From contig NC_069086.1 of assembly GCF_947172395.1 (NCBI RefSeq), positions 9,332,501 to 9,396,500 on the forward strand: 64,000 bases of DNA, written 5' to 3'. Shown here piece by piece: positions 47,337 through 60,300 of this stretch. The notes below the pieces were generated by a model, which had not been told where the DNA came from, did not search any database, and saw only the letters and a list, made by a program, of their open reading frames with translations. Origin of the DNA: Bicyclus anynana (lineage: Eukaryota; Arthropoda; Insecta; Lepidoptera; Nymphalidae). A program made the position numbers and the translations under genes. Within the stretch, counting starts at the first letter, position 1; each line of letters opens with the position of its first letter.

Positions 47337-50300
47337 TTATTGTTTGATTATAAGTTTTCTATACAAATTATAAAGCACATTTGGTGTCATGCATGCTTCC
47401 CGTGGCCATACAGTTCTTGATATTTTCTGAAATATAATCTGACATTTAGTGTTAAAGCAAGAATTAAAATAATGTTATGTAACTTTCAAACAAGTATAAA
47501 ATATTATGTCTGCAAAATTTGTGTTTTATTTCTAGCCGACTTCGTCCTTGTGGAAGTCTGAGCCTCGCGCTCATATTGGCAGTAGCTTGATGATATAGCC
47601 AATAGCCTTTTCTCGATAAATGGACTATAACTTTACAATTCGAAGCAGTAGTTCCTGAGATTGATCCGCGATGAAACAAACAAACTCTTCAGCTCTATAT
47701 ATTAGTAAATATACCTAGACATATGTTTCAAATCACTACAAAAATACAAAAGCATACCTTGAAGTCACAACCGTATAAATTAATGGCCAGTTTCAATTTT
47801 TTAACAGTTTTTCGTAACAAGGCGTCATTATGAAACTTGTGGTTCAAAACCAATGTATCGTTACATGTATTGCAAGAATCTAAATCGCTCATTTCAATGC
47901 TAATTGGCTTTGTAAAATTTGTCCAATTTGGGTCTTCCTTTTCTTTAAAGTGACTGGCATTTCTTTGCTGCGAATAATTCTTGGAACCGCGAGTATAGGA
48001 ATTGTTTTCTATTACATCCATTGAGAATTCTGTCGATTTATCGATGGTGTCACGAGGTTTTTTAGCCCCAAACACATTTCGGAATCCTTTTATAAGTGTT
48101 GTGCAGGATCCGTTTACGATATCCATAAATTTCGCGCTAAAAGACTTGTCGCGTATTTTTTTATTAATTGCTGTAGAGTTTATCGTATTTCTGTTATTAG
48201 TTATTTTACTACATATAGAACGATCTCTCGATATTCTATACGTTGAATTGGATTTCTGCCTGATTCGGGATATAGGTTTTTTTCCTTTTGGCGTCGAAGC
48301 AAATGGTGGTTTAAAATATTCGTCATATTTTAGTATTTTTGAGGTATTGTGCAACACAGATAGAGTATTATGATCAGAAATCTGAATATCATCGTCTTGA
48401 TGTTGGTCAAGTCTAAATCTATAGTTTGATCTGCTAAAACTTGATTCATTGCTAGCCTTCATTAAAAATGAAAACGATAGATCGTTTTTATTAGAACTCT
48501 CAAATGAAAATCTAGGTATATTATAATTATTCTGACTTTCTGAATTTAGGTTATTTATTTTTGTTTTGTATAATTTAGCAAATGAAGGTTGTTCCTCAAC
48601 ATTGTCAACTTTATAGTTATTATTATCTTTAAATATATTTCTAAACTTATTGCTGCCGAATTGATTTTGCCAACCAACAGCTTCCTTTAAAACGTTGGAA
48701 ATTAATTCATTTGTGTCATTTTCAGTATATTTACTTTCATACATAAAACTCGGGCCAGTTTTATTATTTTGTTGTTTGAAGAAATGCTTGTCTTCATCTT
48801 CGACATTTGTTTCATTTCCTAAAACTTCAAAAATGTTACCATATTATTATCAAAGTTTACACATAAAATACCTAGTAACCTACTATTACCTAGGTAAAGA
48901 AAAAATGATTATTAAGCATTTTAAAAAGGATAGCTTACCTTTTGTATGTGAAAATAGAATAATAGAAATCCATTGTCTTATCTGAAAAAGGGATTATTTA
49001 TTTTAGAGGCTGACACTGGCACCACAACATCTAGCCGACGTCACACAGTTTCACTCTCAAAATAAAAAGCCACGTTATTTGTGAGTGTTTATTTATTTGC
49101 TATGATTTATCCACGTATTCCCACTGGGACGAGTGAGACCTGCGCTAGTGAAACCGCGGGATAACGGCCAGTTATTCATAATTAAAAATAATAAACACGC
49201 TCAAATATAAGTCGTAATTACCGAAGAGTTGAGTCCACTTTTCTTTAAATAAAAACGGAGCTCTCGAAATAAGTCTGACGCTTTTAAAATTTCTTTATGA
49301 TATTCAGGCGTTGTATTTTCCACAACCAAGTTCAATAGTTGTAGGCATGCTGGGTGTTGGAGAAATTCCCTATACAAACCAAACACAAATTCGTTATTTT
49401 GAATTATAGATGTACCTATGTAGTATATTTTAATAACTTATATACCTACCCGTTAAAAATTGTCATTCCGTTGATTTCATGAAACAATTTAATATTTTCT
49501 GGATGATTCGACAGTAAGCTTATTAATAGCCGAATAGGCTCCATGTCACCTCGTCGACATCTCTGTAGGCACTAAAAAGTATAGTTTGAATATTTTAAAA
49601 GGTGTATTGAGCAGTATCTATCTACCTATTATGACATTATTTCATATACTATCGCTGTAACAAATCCAACCACCAGTCCTTGCCAGGCCTTCTTTGTAGG
49701 GGAGGGTTCGAATGTGGGTTTTGATAACAATATCAACTTAAAAAGATCGCTATCTGATGCTGACCGTGACCGACGGCTTATTAAGCTTTTCAAATCACGG
49801 AATTGTAACACTACCAACTTCCCCACTTCAGGCTGCTACTGAGGTTTCTTGAAAGGAATGATAATTTCACATTTCATAGCATAGACCGTCCCCAGACTTG
49901 AACCTAGGAACAACAACAGAACCTAACCACTTGATCGACGAGGTATATCCTGCAAGATCTCTTCATCATCATCATAATTATAAGCTGATGGACGTCCACT
50001 GCAGGACATAGGCCTTTTGTAGGGACTTCTAAACATCACGATCCTGCCCCTATAGCCAAGTGGCACGTCGATTCTCTTTCTACGATCGCAAACGCTTCGA
50101 AAACTAGAAAAATGTTTGGGAATATAGGCTGTATGGCTGAGCCACCTGCATCCAAGCGAATCTCTGCGTCTCGCTTGATGTCGTCAGTCCACCTGGTGAG
50201 GGGTCGACCAACACTGCTTTCTAGTGCGGAGACGCCTATCCGGCACCTCGGGACCCCAATGTCGTTCGGCACTTCGAACTATGTGCCCCGCCCATTGCCA

Positions 50301-52676
50301 CTTCAGCTTCACGACACGTTGGATCTCTTCAGGATATATCAAAAAAGGTGAGACATTATTTTTTTTTTGAGAATGTAGATAACATATTACAATTATAAAG
50401 TAACGAGTATCGACTTGCCAAGGGCACAAGGTGAGCACAATGTGACTGATTGGGAAAATTGCCATCGCACGTCTCACTGATACTCCGACAGAGGGCCTTC
50501 CATAAATCTTGTTGCTGAAAAAATTCGTTTAAATATTTATTACGTATCTATATTTATTACTAGCGGACGCCCGCGACCTCGTCCGCGTGGAAATAAATGT
50601 AAAATTTTTAAAACTTTAACTCTAAAAATGAAGGGCTTTTCATATAAACCTTCAACCTCTATTTCACCCTCTTCTTATTTTATTTTTGCAATAAAAAGTA
50701 TTATGGTCTTAAACCGTGGCAAGTTTAATTTGAATTCATTTAGTCGTTTCAGCGTGATGCCCGAATAACAAAAAAACACGGACAGAAAAATAGACAAAAA
50801 ATCGAGAAAAAATATTTTTAGCTTCAGTATCGATTATATAATGCCCCCATCAAAATTTTTCAAAATGTCTTCAATGTACAGATTGTACTAAATGTACAGA
50901 ATTTGTATTATAAGTATAGATTCTAGATGGCGCTAGTAGTCGTCTACGCCACGGTAACGTTAGTTGTTCCAAATGGTACAAGTAAAATCTCAAATCTTTA
51001 ATAAATGTTATTATAAGTATGGAAATAAGTATGAAAATATAGATATAGATAGAAAATAGACAGATAGATATTGATATTTGATACTTGATAGATAGTTTAT
51101 AAACAGGTAAAGTTTGTGATGTCGTGGAGTAATCTCCAGGGTCAAGACCTACTATATTAAACCGATTTTGAAAATTCTTCATAAAACTTAACATGAAAAA
51201 ATAGATGGGTAATGGGTATTGGGTATATTCAAATCAGAAATATATACAGATTGAGTTTATTCAAATACATTTATTAGTTTTTGCGTGCAAGCAATCGTTC
51301 CGACGCTCATAATTTTTTATTTCATGGTAACACAGTTAGCTACCAGAATCAAGAACTTTAGTAAATGAAAAAGTCGATCGGTCTCATCGAGATGAAGGGT
51401 TCCCAACTTAGGGGTTTTCCCCCCAGATTTAGGGGGCAAATAAGTGAAATGGAATTTTTTTAGGGGTCTGAAATTTTTAGGGGTATTTTCAGGGATTTTT
51501 GACTCTTTATTATTTTTAAATTGATGATAATTTTAATATTTCTTTCTTGGCCTAGCGACATATAATACGTTATTCTACAACCACTCTGAGGCAATTGGAG
51601 GCAATTATCATCGAATAAAAAAAATTGGTAAATTTATTCATTGTCAATATGTATGATTTCAAAAAATCTGAATCGTCAGATAAAGACGTAGTATTTTGTC
51701 TGTATTAAATATTGACTTTGAAACATATGACAGCATATTATTTCTAAATTATTATGAATTTACATTTTTTAGGGGGACAACTCAATAATTAAGGCGATTT
51801 TGGGGGTTTTTGACACCAACTTTAGGGATAAATATTTTGGAGAGTTGGTAACACGAAGCTACACTTGATAGTAATCAGTTGTAAGAAATGTTCTACGGAT
51901 CCCTGACTATGAGAACATGGGATTTAAAAAGCCCATAACACTCACAAATAAGGTTTTTTTTTAGTAAATCCAGAGATTACCCCTACAACACCACAAACTT
52001 TATCTATTTCTGATTTTAGTATAGAAGTAGAATTTATCTATATACATATTTACCATCATAAAGCCTGTAAATATATCGCTCATTGTCGTAAGGCAGCCAC
52101 TAGTTCTAATCATTATTTTGGCATAAACATTTAAAGCCATTTTTGTCATAGATCCATTTTGATTAACATTTAACATAACAGATATAAAATTAAGAGCTAC
52201 TATTGCCTTTGTTTGTAAATTGCTCTTAAGAACTAAATCCAGCTTTTTATACAATGTATCACATTTTATTGCCTGATCATATGCTATATTCTGAAATAAA
52301 ACAATATTATTAAAATCAGAATGAAAACCGGGACTTTAGAATTAGTGAATTAAAGCTTCATAACTTAGCTTACCTTTGTTAGTAAACATATACCTAAAGT
52401 GGAAATAATTTTTACCAACACATCTATATCATCAGTGTAAGATAATCTAAGTAACAACTCCTGGAAATCTCTACACTGTACCGCCTGTGGTGAATTTCTC
52501 TAAAAAAGTAACAAATTTTAAATATAATTATTTTGAAATACAAATACATTAACGAAGGAGTAGATAAATATTTAAGTGTAAAATATTCAACTTCCTACCT
52601 GAAATATCTTATGGGTACGTCTTTGATTCTGTAATAAGCTATCGTGTTTATTATAATAATTACTCATTGTTTCCAT
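47337..52676 (-). CDS. Putative TERB1-like protein (helical repeats plus C-terminal Myb-like domain)
   Basis: I assembled nine exons in order: 52599-52676, 52374-52499, 52054-52290, 50419-50514, 49450-49571, 49222-49369, 48939-48981, 47758-48818 and 47337-47426. They total 2,001 nt in consistent frame and encode 666 residues. Intron 4 begins with GC (GCAAGT) instead of GT. Residues 1-290 look like alpha-helical repeats (LVKIISTLGICLL, IRLLISLLSNHPENIKLF). Residues 300-590 are polar, Asn/Ser-rich and probably disordered. Near 595-612 there is a CNTC...HKFH motif, and residues 620-666 look Myb/SANT-like (LKLAINLYGCDFKK, TPNVLYNLYRKL). Among known proteins, this order fits TERB1, a meiotic telomere-nuclear envelope adaptor (human 727 residues). 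The identity is inference from architecture; the exon model is stronger than the name. AATAAA overlaps the stop. Confidence 0.6.
47535..47707 (+). repeat. Interspersed repeat copy
   Basis: ctagccgacttcgtccttgt through cgataaatggactata to caaacaaactcttcagctct matches the 20130-20345 family. It occupies the last intron of the minus-strand gene. Confidence 0.55.
49600..49960 (-). mobile_element. tRNA-derived SINE
   Basis: On the minus strand: tRNA-like head cctcgtcgatcaagtggtta with a B-box-like aggttcaagtctggg, then a body with gaaacctcagtagcagcctg. The 65-residue open frame at 49629-49826 is part of this repeat. It lies in intron 4 of the minus-strand gene. Confidence 0.65.
49965..50343 (-). 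mobile_element. RTE LINE 3' fragment interrupted by a foldback arm
   Basis: The complement matches the 3' end of the RTE element at 58440-58768 (gtccctacaaaaggcctatg, tcctgcagtggacgtccatc), ending in a catcatcatcat tail. At about 50045-50130 it is interrupted by one arm of the 5629 foldback family. Confidence 0.8.
50562..50928 (+). repeat. Interspersed repeat copy
   Basis: ctagcggacgcccgcgacct...cgtttcagcgtgatgcccga...gtattataagtatagat. Similar body sequence (cagcgtgatgcccggtcaac) occurs at about 26740-26895. Non-coding, in intron 3 of the minus-strand gene. Confidence 0.6.
51293..51905. mobile_element. MITE of the 35099 family split by a younger insertion
   Basis: Left part (gttccgacgctcataatttt to gagatgaag) and right part (gaagctac to tgttctacggatccctgac) are continuous in relatives at 35099-35295 and 43280-43430. 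The insertion at 51398-51854 separates them. Confidence 0.7.
51398..51854. mobile_element. 457-bp DNA element inserted in the 51293 MITE
   Basis: Ends GGTTCCCAACTTAGGGG and GAGTTGGTAACAC are imperfect inverted repeats. GAAG occurs on both sides (51394-51397 and 51855-51858) but once in the uninterrupted relatives. The interior has several AGGGG motifs and no coding frame. Confidence 0.7.
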
Positions 52677-54322
52677 TTTATTAAATCAATATAATTTTTC
52701 AAAAGTTGAATTAGATACCGCCAAACAATTTTAACCACAGACAAACATCAATTAAAGATTTTTACTTTTTACCACAGGTAAAAATTTTATTATTTATATA
52801 GTTTTTTTTTCGCAGCCGTAAAGCTCTGGGTTCTAGCCTTGTTACAGTTTAATTTATTGTCCTTTTAATAGAGGTCCAAAGTTCTAGTAGACCACCGGGT
52901 CAGAAAAGTTTGTAGCACGATTACTCAGATTGGTCTGTGCACTATACTAATAAAATAAAAAGCATTCCTTGCTTTTTTTACATATTTATTCAAAATCAGT
53001 ACAATGTTTTAAGTTTTTTAAATACAAATGTGGCTTGGTGCCAGCCATAGATAATTAGGACCTTTAGGACCATAGATACCATAGATAAAATATCATTGTC
53101 AAAAAGTAAGTAAAGTAGGTCCCACTAAGCGATCACAATTCACAACGATCATGCTCAAAACCACAGATTTTCCTGTTCCACTTGCAAAGAGTAAATTAAT
53201 TGGGTACCACCGTACCATTTGCTTGCGAGTGTTGCAATGCAATGGTTTGCAATCATAAGCGGTCGGCATTAATCGGCTGATAAGATGATGATGATGACGA
53301 TGTTATTTAATGAGTCTGGTGTAGCGATATCTTGCTAGGCTTTAATAATAAAACGATAAGATGCGGTATTATTTGAAATACAAGTAAGATAACTTTATTG
53401 ATAAGCTCTTAATATTACATAGATAGGTTCATGTTTACTTAGGGGCCCATAGATGCAAGCGGCACAAGACCGTAGTATTTGGAAGATCTTACTTTATGCC
53501 AGCAGTGGATGTCCTTAGCGACCTATGATCGTAAATCGGTACTTTAATATCTTGAACTATATCAAATAAGAAATCTCTACGTATGATTTATATAGTCAAA
53601 TATTATACGTATTGTTTATAGATACATATTATTATAATAAGAATACAAATTATAAAAAAATTAGGTACAATCGAACAAATACACAAACAAATTTATTCAA
53701 ATATCATTAAATATACTTGTAGGTAGGGTGGACTGGGTACGGTTGTGATAATCCCTATGAAATACAGTGTAGGGCAATGATATTAAATTATAAAGTTAAA
53801 AGGTCGTAGGTGTAGGGTATGAAGGGCGAGAGGAGAGCGTCAGGGATCGAAACTCGTGTCACGATATTGTTTCAGCCACCGCGCTATGATTTTGGTAGTA
53901 GAGGTCTTTATCTGGGGATACGGCAGTGCCCCCGCAAGTCGAATTACTTTTAACAAAAATGCTAAAAATAATATGTGTCGAATAGATGTGAAGTGTATTG
54001 TATGTGTGAAGTCATCCTAGTAAAACAATACCAATTATTTTGAAAATGTGTAGATACCTATACCTACTCACTGCACTGTTTACATCACATGTAAGTCAGC
54101 CAGTCCCTCCCCTACCTTATCAAGGAATGGATTTAAGTACATATTTTGTTAATTAGGTGTCAAAGTTTAAGATGATCACTTAGACCGGGGTTCCCCTATC
54201 AGTTGAATTCTTATCAGTTATCTAGTCTTTTTATCTTTGTTATCAGTAGATAATAAAGGTAAGTTTATAAGTAAATTCGTTAATGAGAATGAAATAGTTC
54301 TATCTTAAGAGAGGTACTTGCA
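52677..54322. other. Intergenic region between the minus-strand gene and oxidase copy 3
   Basis: The promoters of both divergent genes should lie here; no core element is convincing. A tRNA-like stretch on the minus strand at about 53830-53900 (gtttcgatccctgac B-box-like) suggests a decayed SINE. The block 53115-53175 (ccactaagcgatcaca, atcatgctca) recurs at 63355-63420. Nothing else is supported. Confidence 0.5.
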
Positions 54323-57300
54323 ATGGATAAATATATCAGCGTGAAGGAGTTGGAAGATGCTGCTTTAGCTTCATTGCCAAAGGCTATTCGGGAATATTAC
54401 AAAAGTGGAGCAGCAGAGGAGTACACATTAGCAGAAAATAGACGTGCATTTCAAAGGTTCATTTTAATAAGTTGATTTGATTAATAATAACTGATTTGTT
54501 TATTTTTGTCTATATCATCCCAAAGTTAAACTTACAACAGTCGAAGTTATCTATTTTTTTGGCAACTACATCGACAACATAAGTCTTTATTCAATGTTCT
54601 GTAGGCGAGTATTTAAATCATCAATATAATTAAGTAGTGTTTTGTGTGTTCGCTCTTCCTGGAATTTCAGGAAATAAAACACCTATTACATCCCTAAATC
54701 AACTGTCGTTAATGTTCTATTGTTGAAAGGAGTGTTTTTAGAGATCCTTAAGTTAATTTAAAATCCCTGGAGATTGGTGTGTTATGCGTCAATTAAGAAG
54801 GAAGTTAATGTTCAAATACAAATGTTATATGGCTGCCAACTAACGTTGCTGCCAACAAACCAATTGCTTACATATTTCTTAGTTTAACTTGAAGATATGT
54901 TAAAAAAAATATATCTTCAAATAATATATATATCTTCAAATAATAACCGTTTAATTGTAGGTTGAGGATTCGTCCAAAATGCTTGGTTGGTTGGACATAT
55001 TGCGATCTGTCTACAACAGTCCTCGGTGAAAAAGTCACAATGCCTGTGGGTATATCACCCACTGCTATGCAAAGAATGGCCCATCCTGATGGAGAAACGG
55101 TTAACGTAAAAGGTACGGCTCATATACAAGCCCAAGTAATTTCGGCGTTAATATGTCTGTCAATTATGTGGGTAGGCATATTTACCTACACCTACCGTGT
55201 AACCAATTTCCTTAATACTACTAGTACATTCATTATAAGTGATTGCTTATTAGAAAATTATATTTAAAAATTTTTAGACCAACGTTTTTCATTTTACAGC
55301 TGCAGAAGCTGAAGGAGTAATCTATATTCTCAGTATAATCTCTACCAGTTCTTTAGAAGAAGTGGCGCAAGCCGCACCGAACGCTATAAAATGGCTCCAA
55401 CTTTACATTTACAAGGATAGGTTTGTTGTTAACCAATTTCTTAGATATAAAGTCAAAATATTCTTGTATACCTGTAACGGACTCCTTTATTGCGCTGCGA
55501 TGGCGGATGCTTCTTCGTTCGCCAGGAAATTCTTTACCTACGCTACGTCCAATGTCAGTAAACCGAACACCGAGGGTACTTTAGCGAGACTTTGGCCAGA
55601 TATAATTATTAATACTTACAAGACCGACGAATGGCGGTATATCCATTCCCACAGGCTAGATTACGAAATGCCTCAGGCCGGTGTCGGGCAGCAGCGACAC
55701 CGGCGCGAGTAATCTAGCACTGCGCTGACCAACCCGCATGCCCAGCGTGGTCAGTACTGGGCAAAACTTTGTATGGACGGCAAAAACAAAACACAGCCCC
55801 TAGTCCCCGGCAGCCCCGCTATTCCTGGCTCTGGCAGCGGTTATGGTGACGGCGGGGCAAGGGGTGTTAAGAATCTCCGGCAGAGATTCCGCTGCCAACC
55901 CCGACGACTAGACCTGGCAACATACAACGCACGCACTTTGAGGTCCGACGAAAAGGTCATCGAGCTGGAAGAAGTTATGAGCAAGTTGCACTGGGATATC
56001 ATAGGATTGTCTGAAGTCCGAAGAGAGGGGGAGGGCTCGATAATCCTTGAATCCGGCAACATGCTCTACTACCGGGAGGGCGACCAACAGTCCCAGGGTG
56101 GTGTCGGATTTATCGTTCACAAGTCCCTCGTGAACAATGTTGTAAAAGTCGAGAGTGTGTCGAGCAGGGTAGCGTTCCTGGTCCTCCGAATTACCAAACG
56201 GTATTCGTTGAAGGTTATACAGGTTTACGCACCGACCTCGACACATCCCGACGAGGAGGTAGAGGTATTGTATGAGGATATTTCTAAAGCCATACATGCC
56301 TCAAACTCTTATTACAATGTTGTGATGGGGGATTTTAACGCAAAGCTGGGCGAACGTAGCGGTTCAGAGTTGAAAGTGGGACGATTTGGATATGGGCAAC
56401 GGAACGATAGGGGCCAAATGTTGGCTGACTTCATGGAGAAGGAGGGCCTCTTTATGATGAACTCCTTCTTCAAGAAGCCACCACACAGGAAATGGACCTG
56501 GATGAGCCCCGATGGTTCCACGAAAAACGAGATCGACTTCATCTTGTCTACCAGACGGCAAATATTCAACGATGTTTCTGTGATCCATAGGGTGAAAACC
56601 GGTAGCGATCACCGAATGGTTAGAGGCACGTTGAATATCAACATTCAGCTGGAACGGTATCGACTGGTGAAGTCTACGCTCCGACCTACTCGTGCCCATA
56701 TTCAAAACCCCGAGTCCTTTCAACTAGAACTGCAGAACCGCTTTGATTGCCTAGCAAATTGCGAAACTGTGGACGATCTGAACAACAGGTTCGTGGAAAC
56801 TGTCCATTCCGTTGGGTCTAAGTTCTATAAGACCCACCGTGCGAAAAGAACCAAAAAGTTCTCGGACCAAACACTTAAACTCATGGAAGAGAGGCAAAAA
56901 ATGAGATTACAGTCTTCAGCAGATGCGTCAAAATACCGACAAATCAGTAGACAGATCTCTAAGTCGCAAACCAGCGACTTGCGAAATTTCAATACCGAGC
57001 GTATTAAAAATGCGATTGAAAATAATCGAGGCTCGAAAGTTTTCGCCAGAGATCTGTCTATTGGACAGAGGCAGCTGACGCGTTTGAAGACCGAACACGG
57101 TAATCTAATTTCTTCCAAGCCCGAGTTATTAAGTGAGGTCGAGAAGTTCTATGGACAGCTATACACGACTACTCAGCAGCCTGTTGCCAATTTGGCTAAA
57201 GACCCCAGAGCCAAGTTGACCCGACACTATACCGAAGATATCCCGGACGTCAGCCTATACGAGATTAGTGTGGCTCTCAAACACCTGAAGAACAATAAGG

Positions 57301-60300
57301 CGCCAGGTGAGGACGGAATCACAGCAGAACTCCTGAAAGCGGGTGGAAAACCGATACTTAAAGTCCTTCAGCGATTGTTCAATTCCGTCATTCACGAGGG
57401 CACGACGCCTGAGGCGTGGCATAGGAGCGTGGTGGTTCTGTTCTTCAAAAAAGGTGACAACACCTTGCTGAAGAATTACAGACCCATCTCGCTGCTAAGC
57501 CATGTTTACAAATTGTTCTCGAGAGTCATTACGAATCGTCTCGCTAATAGGTTTGACGACTTCCAGCCTCCCGAACAAGCCGGTTTCCGAAAAGGCTTTA
57601 GTACCATAGACCACATCCATACGCTGCGGCAGGTTATACAGAAGACTCACGAGTATAACCAGCCACTTTGCTTAGCGTTTGTGGACTATGAGAAAGCCTT
57701 CGATTCGGTGGAAACCTGGGCTGTGTTAAGGTCATTGCAGAGATGCCGAATTGATTACAGGTATATCCAAGCGTTGAAGTGCTTGTACGAAAACGCCACT
57801 ATGTCAGTCCGTATTCAGGATCAGACTACGAGGCCAATCCAGTTGCAGCGAGGAGTGCGTCAGGGAGATGTGATCTCTCCGAAGCTATTTACCGCCGCAC
57901 TGGAAGACGTCTTTAAGCTTCTGGACTGGAGCGGACTTGGCATCAACATCAATGGCGAGTACATCACTCAACTGCGGTTCGCGGATGATGTAGTCATCAT
58001 GGCACAGACTCTGGATGACCTTAGTACCATGCTCAATGACCTCAGCAGCGTTTCTCAACAGGTGGGCCTGAAAATGAACATGGGCAAAACAAAAATAATG
58101 TGTAATGCTCATGTATCGCTCCACCCAGTTATAGTTGAGAACGCTGCACTCGAAATTGTAGACGAATACATATACCTAGGACATATGATCCAGTTAGGTA
58201 GGTCCAATTTCGAGAAAGAGGTGAACCGTCGAATCCAACTCGGCTGGGCTGCATTCGGGAAGCTTCGCGACATCTTTTCGTCCGAAATTCCTCAGTGCCT
58301 GAAGACAAAAGTCTTCGAACAGTTGGTGTTGCCAGTGATGACCTATGGTTCCGAGACTTGGTCGCTAACTATGGGCCTCATAAGAAGGCACAGTCACACA
58401 GCGGGCGATGGAACGAGCTATGTTAGGAGTATCTCTGCGTGATCGAATCAGAAATGAGGAGATCCGCAGAAGAACCAAAGTCACCGACATAGCTCAACGA
58501 GTTGCGAAGCTGAAGTGGCAATGGGCGGGGCACATAGTTCGAAGAGCCGATGGACGTTGGGGTCCCAAAGTGCTGGAATGGCGACCCCGCACTAGTAAGC
58601 GCAGTGTTGGCCGACCCCCCACCAGGTGGACTGACGACATCAAGCGAGTCGCAGGGATTCGCTGGATGCAGGCGGCTCAGTATCGTGATGTTTGGAAGTC
58701 CCTACAAAAGGCCTATGTCCTGCAGTGGACGTCCATCGGCTGATATGATGATGATGATGATGATGACAAGACACTTGGTATCAATATACCTTGCTCGCGA
58801 TTTTCAAATCAAAGCTTCAAAAGTTCAAGAGACTAGACTAGATCTAGCCCTAACAAGAAATCCGATGTTATTATTTTAGTTATCACAACTAAATTTTTGT
58901 TAGTTTAGATGGTTTGTGTTTTTAATTGAATAATAATGATAATATTTAAATGTCCATCAAAAGCATATATGTATTTAAAAATATTTTTAATTTTTTATAG
59001 AGAGATGACAAGGAAATTCGTTTCGAGAGCTGAACAAGCTGGATACAAAGCTCTTGTTCTGACTGTGGACACTCCGGTTTTTGCTACACGTAGGTCAGAT
59101 GTGCGGAACAATTTTGCACTACCGTCACATTTGAGGTAGGGTGTAGACCTACTGTCTAACAGTATTATATTGAGTGAGATAATAAAATAATATAATCATT
59201 TTACAAAACGCAAAACATTAACGATTCTTATAAAAAACTTCAACCCTTTTTTAATCCTTTAGAGTGGAAACATCTTGAACTACAATATTTTTAGTATTTT
59301 TGTGGTTGTTCAAATAACAAATGTAAGTTGAAAAATGAAGGACTAAGACACTCTACTGATTTAATTTTTACGACAAGAAGTAATTTTGAATATATTTGAA
59401 TTGATAAAAAACAATTTGGTTTCTAATATATAATGCCCTCCAACTTAAATTTTTAGATTTGTATTGTGTAGCTACTATAGTTACTGTATGCCTATTATTT
59501 TCATGAGAAATAATTAATAGCCTAAATAATTTATTTTACAGATTGGCTAATTTTAATTTGCCACCCAAAAAAGACTCCGTAAAAGGTGGTGGTCTAGCCA
59601 CTTATATGACCAATACATTTGATAAATCATTGACTTGGGAAGGAATCAGGTGGTTAAAAAGGTAGGTAAAACTTTTAATAATAACGTATCTTTATGTACT
59701 CGTTAGGTATGAGTATCAGAGTGTGATTAAGGCTTATTTAATTAATTACCTTATTCAACCGACTTCAAAAAAAGGAGAAGGTACTCAATTCGACGCGTAG
59801 GTATTTCGTTTTTATTTAGATGTTTGTTACCTCAACTTCGTAATTTCTAAACAAATTTTGAAAATTTCTTTTTTTGTTTAAAAGAACCAACATAGTGATG
59901 CATTAACTCAAGCCGTTTAAGTCATGATGTTTTAGAATTATAAGTACTTTCCCGTGATTCTTTCAGAAACAACTTTAATTAATACGCCACTGGCTTGGCA
60001 ACGCCTCCAAAGTGATCAGAAGGTAGCACACACGATGTTATTTTTCGCTTTTTAGTTTATTTATGTGATTTTGAAGTCGGTTGATTTTTTTTTGTCACAC
60101 GGAAATTTTGTTTGACCGGGTTCATAGGAATTAACAAAACATAACCCTTTTTGGTAGTCAGGTAAAACGGATCGGGAAATATAGGAATTTAATAACTTAC
60201 ATGACACATTTGGAAAATCACCTATGTTTTTCTTAATTTCCTATTTGTAGCATTACTAAACTGCCAATAGTGGCAAAAGGAATTCTACGTGGTGATGACG

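Noticed and set aside
47728..47757. Stop at 47728 as the end of the minus-strand gene
   Set aside because: The open frame can read through the donor to this stop, but splicing at 47758 to 47337-47426 completes a Myb-like domain and ends at a stop overlapping AATAAA, which is more convincing. Intron retention remains possible.
49629..49826. 65-residue minus-strand frame as an exon of the TERB1-like gene
   Set aside because: It lies inside a tRNA-derived SINE body and ends in a stop; the gene model is in frame without it.
55841..57118. Minus-strand open frames within the RTE element
   Set aside because: Antisense shadows of the endonuclease-RT frame; no motif recognised.
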